Source: Ectocarpus siliculosus (lineage: Eukaryota; Sar; Phaeophyceae; Ectocarpales; Ectocarpaceae). Taken from it: a DNA stretch of 11,426 nt. The stretch is from assembly GCA_000310025.1 (NCBI GenBank), contig FN649726.1:2756439-2767864 (forward strand). Reading direction: 5' to 3'. This document shows positions 7,794-11,426 of this stretch, piece after piece (within the stretch, counting starts at the first letter, position 1; each line of letters begins with the position of its first letter). The position numbers and the translations under genes are program-made. Below the pieces are notes generated by a model that did no database searches, was not told where the DNA came from, and worked only from the letters and a program-made list of their open reading frames with translations.

Positions 7794-8354
7794 TCAATCA
7801 CCGTTTTTCACACTCGGATCGCGAAACCCGATGATACCAAATAAGCTACATGTACAAGAGAAAATTGGTGCCGGTTCAAACCTCGAAGCGGCGAGCCCTG
7901 TTCCCCACACAGCTTCATCTGGCGATGTACGGACGACGGGAACAGATGCGTATCCAGAGCGCCGAACGGGGCAGGTGTTTGTGTTCAAAGCGAGCCACCG
8001 CACATAAGCAGGAGTGGCGCGGTTCGTAGCGGCACGAGGAAGACACGAAGACTGGGCCCATCGTGCGGATGCGAACCCTCTGTTCGCGGCAGGGGTTGAG
8101 CGAAGTGATATAGAATATGGTCCAGCGGGGGGATGCATGAGCGCTACTCCAACATTCGATGTGAGACAATTCAGCCGTTCAGGATAGACGGTTGTGGGGC
8201 ACTTACACGGCGGAGCTGTGAACGCTTGAGGGGCCGCAAAGGCATGGCTTGTCAACATTCCATCACGTATGTACGTGGCCGCCGATTTACTGATACGAGG
8301 AGAGTGACGGCCGCCGTTCGTTGCGATTTTTCCCTCGAATTTATGACGTGCCAC
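7794..8354 (-). CDS. Unassigned 186-codon open frame
   Basis: Uninterrupted from an ATG at 8354 to a stop at 7794. The protein is rich in Pro, Ser, Arg, Thr and Cys and has no recognisable domain, signal peptide or membrane segment. Chance frames of about the same length occur in introns and repeats elsewhere in this window, so length alone is weak evidence. It may be noncoding, or part of a decayed mobile element read in antisense. Confidence 0.12.
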   Translation of the reverse strand: MARHKFEGKIATNGGRHSPRISKSAATYIRDGMLTSHAFAAPQAFTAPPCKCPTTVYPERLNCLTSNVGVALMHPPAGPYSISLRSTPAANRGFASARWAQSSCLPRAATNRATPAYVRWLALNTNTCPVRRSGYASVPVVRTSPDEAVWGTGLAASRFEPAPIFSCTCSLFGIIGFRDPSVKNGD

Positions 8355-8514
8355 CCACGACCAATCCGCACCGCATATCCCAAAGTCCTGATGCGAGGAA
8401 TTACGCAGCGTTCTTCAGTGGGTGCACCACCTTCGGCCATATATTCTCGAGAAGGACAATTCATCACGTCATGAAGGATCTACAGAACTGATGTGCCACA
8501 TGTGTTGTTTGCAT

Positions 8515-8757
8515 TTACCCACGACAAAGAACGACTACCACCACCGCCAGCACCACATAGTGAAAAGGTGGCACACATATCTGGAACCTCCTCCTCCCAG
8601 CGTACCGCTTGTCGGCAAAAAACGTCTTTTGTTGAAACAACGCCACAAAGGTCGCCGGCAACAACTCCGCGGCGTCCCCCTCGCCGATGGATGCATGTGT
8701 CCTTGCCATGGGCACGTGATAGCTTCCAGCAGGTGCATTGCCGTACCCTAGCAGGAG
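8515..8757 (-). CDS. Candidate exon with hydrophobic C-terminus
   Basis: On the minus strand a pyrimidine-rich acceptor (CCGCTGCTCCTGCTAG) precedes a frame reading YGNAPAGSYHVPMARTHASI, then GEGDAAELLPATFVALFQQK and TFFADKRYAGRRRFQ, ending at a TAA near 8515 after FHYVVLAVVVVVLCRG. If read through, the tail resembles a single hydrophobic segment. Alternatively the exon ends at AAGCG^GTACGC and the Val run is intron. No preceding exon was found and no family is recognised. Confidence 0.25.
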   Translation of the reverse strand, partial: LLLGYGNAPAGSYHVPMARTHASIGEGDAAELLPATFVALFQQKTFFADKRYAGRRRFQICVPPFHYVVLAVVVVVLCRG

Positions 8758-9445
8758 CAGCGGCTGAAGAAGCAACCAATTGTACCACAGCAGCAGTGCT
8801 GCCAGATTCATCGGTCATCCGTTCCGGTGGCGGCTATTTTCACCAATCTTTTTCGCCCGTTTCGTCGTAGTCGCCTCCTTCGTTAATAAGAAAACAAAAC
8901 GTCGTTGGTCGAACGTGCTCTTTCCTTCTCCGCCTGCTGCCACACCGTCTTTTCCCGCCCTTAGTGGTGTTACATCTGTTGCTGCTGCTCCGCGTTCCCA
9001 AATGACGAAAAGGCAACCTGGTGGAAGAAAAACATTTCGGACACCGACACTGAATGACATCAAAGGAAGCAGACAATTATCACCACTCTCACCCCGCCGA
9101 GATTGACCCTACGATCAACATCATCGAAGCAACCTTTGGTAGCCCGCAGCCAGCCGACCGAAAGACCCCGACTGACTCCGCAAATAAATACGGAGACCGC
9201 CGTCATACAACCTCACGGCGATGTACAACTAATCAAAGGCGCCGTTCTTGCAGTCAGTCATGGAGTTAGGGGGGAGTTTCTCTCGGTTTTGCTGTCATTG
9301 CCATACCTGCCCCCCCGGAAAAGACACAACACCAGTCAGAAACCGAACGAAGCAGCACCGCGAACTTAAACGCGAGGCGGCGCTCAAAAATCCCGACTCG
9401 CACAGTTAGTTACCTATGCTACGTAATCAACCTCTTTGACTGGTT
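8758..9445. other. No firmly supported gene
   Basis: A strong pyrimidine tract ending in AG occurs on the plus strand near 8916-8963 (CTTTTCCCGCCCTTAG), followed by a frame rich in Arg/Lys/Ser/Pro that ends at about 9106. It could be a terminal exon, but no donor-bearing partner was found. Confidence 0.3.
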
Positions 9446-9486
9446 TCAGAAGCCGTTCATCACGTCCCTCGCGGTGGCCATATAGC
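9446..9486 (-). CDS. Unrecognised gene, terminal exon
   Basis: A 41-nt exon after acceptor AACCCTGTAG. It completes the phase-1 codon as Gly and reads YMATARDVMNGF before TGA. The exact phase match supports the junction, but an exon this short can fit by chance. Confidence 0.4.
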
Positions 9487-9849
9487 CTACAGGGTTTAAA
9501 CGGGTGCAGACAAATGTCGTGCCGGAAAAAGGGCACTCCCCGCAGATGGTGGTATCACCCCACACGCAACCTCACCTACATGCACGTCCAGGTAAGGTAA
9601 GAAAACTAGTACACAGAAAATATTGTTGGTCGACTCAATATCAACGCCGTAAACCAAAATGTCGTTGACAAAATGGGCAAACAAATCTTCTTTGTATGCT
9701 GGACGACCAAAATCATGAGCGACCCAGGGATTTCGCGCACACCGCCGCAGAATATCCGGTGCGTCGGAGAGCAACGTGCACCTCTGTGTTGTTCGGTAAA
9801 AAAGCTGCTCGACATCATTGCACGCTGAAATGCTAGCGCCGAGGCGCAC
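9446..9849 (-). CDS. Unrecognised protein, 3' end of a spliced gene
   Basis: The internal exon 9849-9576 begins right after an acceptor (pyrimidine-rich tract ending GAATTAG; the TAG is an in-frame stop, so the exon cannot extend upstream). It has no in-frame ATG, so it is not a first exon. It reads VRLGASISACNDVEQLFYRT, then SDAPDILRRCARNPWVAHDF and KEDLFAHFVNDILVYGVDIE, a well-mixed, convincing protein composition. Donor GTAG^GTGAGG is in phase 1. An 89-nt intron (9575-9487) ends CCCTGTAG, and the terminal exon 9486-9446 joins in phase as GYMATARDVMNGF plus stop. That gives about 104 residues, and the 5' part is missing. Upstream lies the tandem repeat array, so either the repeats are in an intron or the gene is a fragment. 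Family not recognised. Confidence 0.5.
9576..9849 (-). CDS. Unrecognised gene, internal exon
   Basis: This 274-nt exon holds nearly all the visible protein. Conspicuous residues: Cys at two positions in the first 30 residues, a PWVAHDFGRP segment and an acidic/aromatic KEDLFAHFVNDILVYG segment. The latter resembles a reverse-transcriptase YxDDIL box only superficially; one Asp is Asn and no other polymerase motifs are present. Confidence 0.5.
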
Positions 9850-9944
9850 CTAATTCAACGGCCCGACGACCAACACCAAAGGCAGCAAAAAGACGGCAAA
9901 GACGGATGGCATATACACAGGGGGCGCGCCCGATAGGGAAGTCG

Positions 9945-10700
9945 CGGAAAAAAACAACGGTCCAACCAGCCTCGGATTCAGAGTAACTGCCTGCTGCAAG
10001 ATACTACGACACAACAGCACCACCTAATTTACTGCTGCTGCTGTATGTACTCCTCGTGGCGATATGTGCTACTGTACTATTAATACTGCTGTAGCATCGT
10101 GTCCCCGATGCCGTTTGGGGTTTGGGGTTTGGGGTTGGGCCCCCCACGGTGTTGGGGGAGAGACAGGTTTTTTGGGGGGGGGGATGCCTGTTAGACATGA
10201 AACAACAACCATTGGTTGCCAGTCAAACTCTCGCCAAAAAAAAAAACCCGACTATTATGAGAGACAGACACTGTTAGAACGACTTGGTCGTCGCCAAACT
10301 CTCGCGGGAAAAAAAAAAAACAGATGGTGCATGACAGCAGGCACTGCTGTGAAGCTGAAACACATCAGATGTGCCAGCCAAACATAGCACCATGCCCCCA
10401 CTCGGCCGATTGGTGTTGGTTTATATATAGTCTGCGTCAATAACCACCTTTTTGGCCTGCGCCAATGGGCCTAAGTACGCATAGATAGCCAGCCATAGAT
10501 AGGCCTAGATAAAATATGTACTGTGGGCACAACAATCATCAATCCTCCTGCCGCCTGCCGAACCTCGCTTCCGGATCGACAACAACAGACCTGCTGCCTA
10601 TGGCACAGCACGGCGTACTACAGCAGTACTCTGTCTGTCGTAGCCGGACCATAAACAAACGACAAGACGGTTGGTTCTCGTTTCGAAACCAGCCGCCGCG
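9945..10700. repeat. Tandem repeat unit 1 (about 755-760 bp)
   Basis: The unit opens near CAACGGTCCAACCAGCCTCGG and runs through a CTG-rich stretch, a TTTGGGG tract (10114-10139), two poly-A tracts after CAAACTCTCGC words, TTATATATAG (10421) and CCGGATCGACAACAACAGAC. It ends near CGAAACCAGCCGCCGCGAGG. It is nearly identical to unit 2. The offset between matching words grows from 753 to 760 bp through small indels and homopolymer differences, so the copies differ mainly by slippage. No open frame spans a unit. Confidence 0.9.
10114..10139. repeat. TTTGGGG telomere-like tract, copy 1
   Basis: Three TTTGGGG units followed by TTGGG. It resembles G-rich telomere repeats of protists in form but lies inside a longer repeat unit, so it is interstitial. 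Its four G tracts with loops of 2-3 nt fit the G-quadruplex pattern. Confidence 0.75.
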
Positions 10701-11426
10701 AGGAAAATAACGGTCCAACCAGCCTCGGAATCAGAGTAAGACTTAAGTGATAAGACGACACAACAACAGCACCTGGTCACCTAATCTACTGCTGCTGCTG
10801 TATGTACTCCTCGTGGCGATATGTGCTACTGTACTATTTAATACTGCTGTAGCATCGTGTCCCCGATGCCGTTTGGGGTTTGGGGTTTGGGGTTGGGGCC
10901 CCCACGGTGTTGGGGGAGAGACAGGTCTTTTGGGGGGGTGGATGCCTGTTAGACATGAAACAACAACCATTGGTTGCCAGTCAAACTCTCGCCAAAAAAA
11001 AAAAAACCCGACTATTATGAGAGACAGACACTGTTAGAACGACTTGGTCGTCGCCAAACTCTCGCGGGAAAAAAAAAAAACAGATGGTGCATGACAGCAG
11101 GCACTGCTGTGAAGCTGAAACACATCAGATGTGCCAGCCAAACATAGCACCATGCCCCCCTTCGGCCGATTGGTGTTGGTTTATATATAGTCTGCGTCAA
11201 TAACCACCTTTTTGGCCTGCGCCAATGGGCCTAAGTACGCATAGATAGCCAGCCATAGATAGGCCTAGATAAAATATGTACTGTGGGCACAACAATCATC
11301 AATCCTCCTGCCGCCTGCCGAACCTCGCTTCCGGATCGACAACAACAGACCTGCTGCCTATGGCACAGCACGGCGTACTACAGCAGTACTCTGTCTGTCG
11401 TAGCCGGACCATAAACAAACGACAAG
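10701..11426. repeat. Tandem repeat unit 2, cut by window edge
   Basis: Direct repeat of unit 1, head to tail and with no spacer. The window ends at a point matching position 10666 in unit 1, so the array probably continues to the right. The high similarity implies recent duplication, ongoing homogenisation or an assembly duplication. Confidence 0.9.
10872..10898. repeat. TTTGGGG telomere-like tract, copy 2
   Basis: Same tract in unit 2, here with a fourth full GGGG run (loops of 3, 3 and 2 nt), a textbook quadruplex-forming pattern. It is preserved in both units while nearby homopolymers vary. Confidence 0.75.

Noticed and set aside
7865-7885. GGTTCAAACCT resembling a tRNA B box
   Set aside because: No acceptor stem, D arm or anticodon arm can be folded around it.
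7660-8480. Plus-strand frame 1 containing protein-like stretches such as TVVGHLHGGAVNA
   Set aside because: Interrupted by about as many stops as expected by chance, and no family fits the whole stretch.
9600-9680. FVNDILVYG resembling the reverse-transcriptase YxDDIL box
   Set aside because: A catalytic Asp position is Asn, and no flanking polymerase, RNase H or integrase motifs are present.
9945-11426. CRISPR or prokaryotic repeat array
   Set aside because: Units are about 755-760 bp, directly adjacent, with no short repeat-spacer pattern and a eukaryotic context.

Overview
This window looks like nuclear DNA of an intron-bearing eukaryote. The recognisable coding signal is split into short exons with GT...AG junctions, and the protein encoded at the left end is a homologue of RINT1/TIP20, a eukaryote-only membrane-trafficking protein. 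The rest is gene-poor and repeat-rich. GC content is moderately high and the protein has Ala/Gly-rich inserts, which is compatible with a stramenopile alga such as a brown alga. That lineage guess is weak and rests on style, not on a marker. No rRNA, tRNA, CRISPR array or bacterial operon was found.

Layout. 1-193 is almost pure poly-C/poly-G and is probably a bad assembly edge. 542-2798 (minus strand) holds the first four exons of the RINT1/TIP20-like gene; the remaining exons lie left of the window or are lost in the low-complexity edge. Exon 3 carries a +1 frame conflict at a 14-base C run. 2799-3586 shows nothing convincing. 3587-3645 is a perfect 21-bp inverted repeat with a 17-nt loop. 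3651-4830 is a mosaic of four diverged copies of an interspersed repeat. 4860-5850 is mostly featureless, with an AC microsatellite, one hairpin and a TATA-like box. 5855-6302 (minus) is a possible two-exon small gene. 6303-9445 contains only weak candidates. 9446-9849 (minus) is the 3' end of an unrecognised gene, with an in-phase terminal exon. From about 9945 to the right edge lie two near-identical direct tandem copies of a repeat of about 755-760 bp. Each copy contains a TTTGGGG telomere-like, G-quadruplex-forming tract.

How the parts relate. The genes show no sign of a shared pathway. RINT1/TIP20 is a housekeeping ER-Golgi tethering factor, and the two other gene models are unidentified. 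The most interesting material is the right-hand tandem repeat with its telomere-like core, placed directly upstream of the 5'-less gene at 9446-9849, and the interspersed repeat mosaic at 3.6-4.8 kb. I do not see a clear new biological system; the findings below are graded accordingly.
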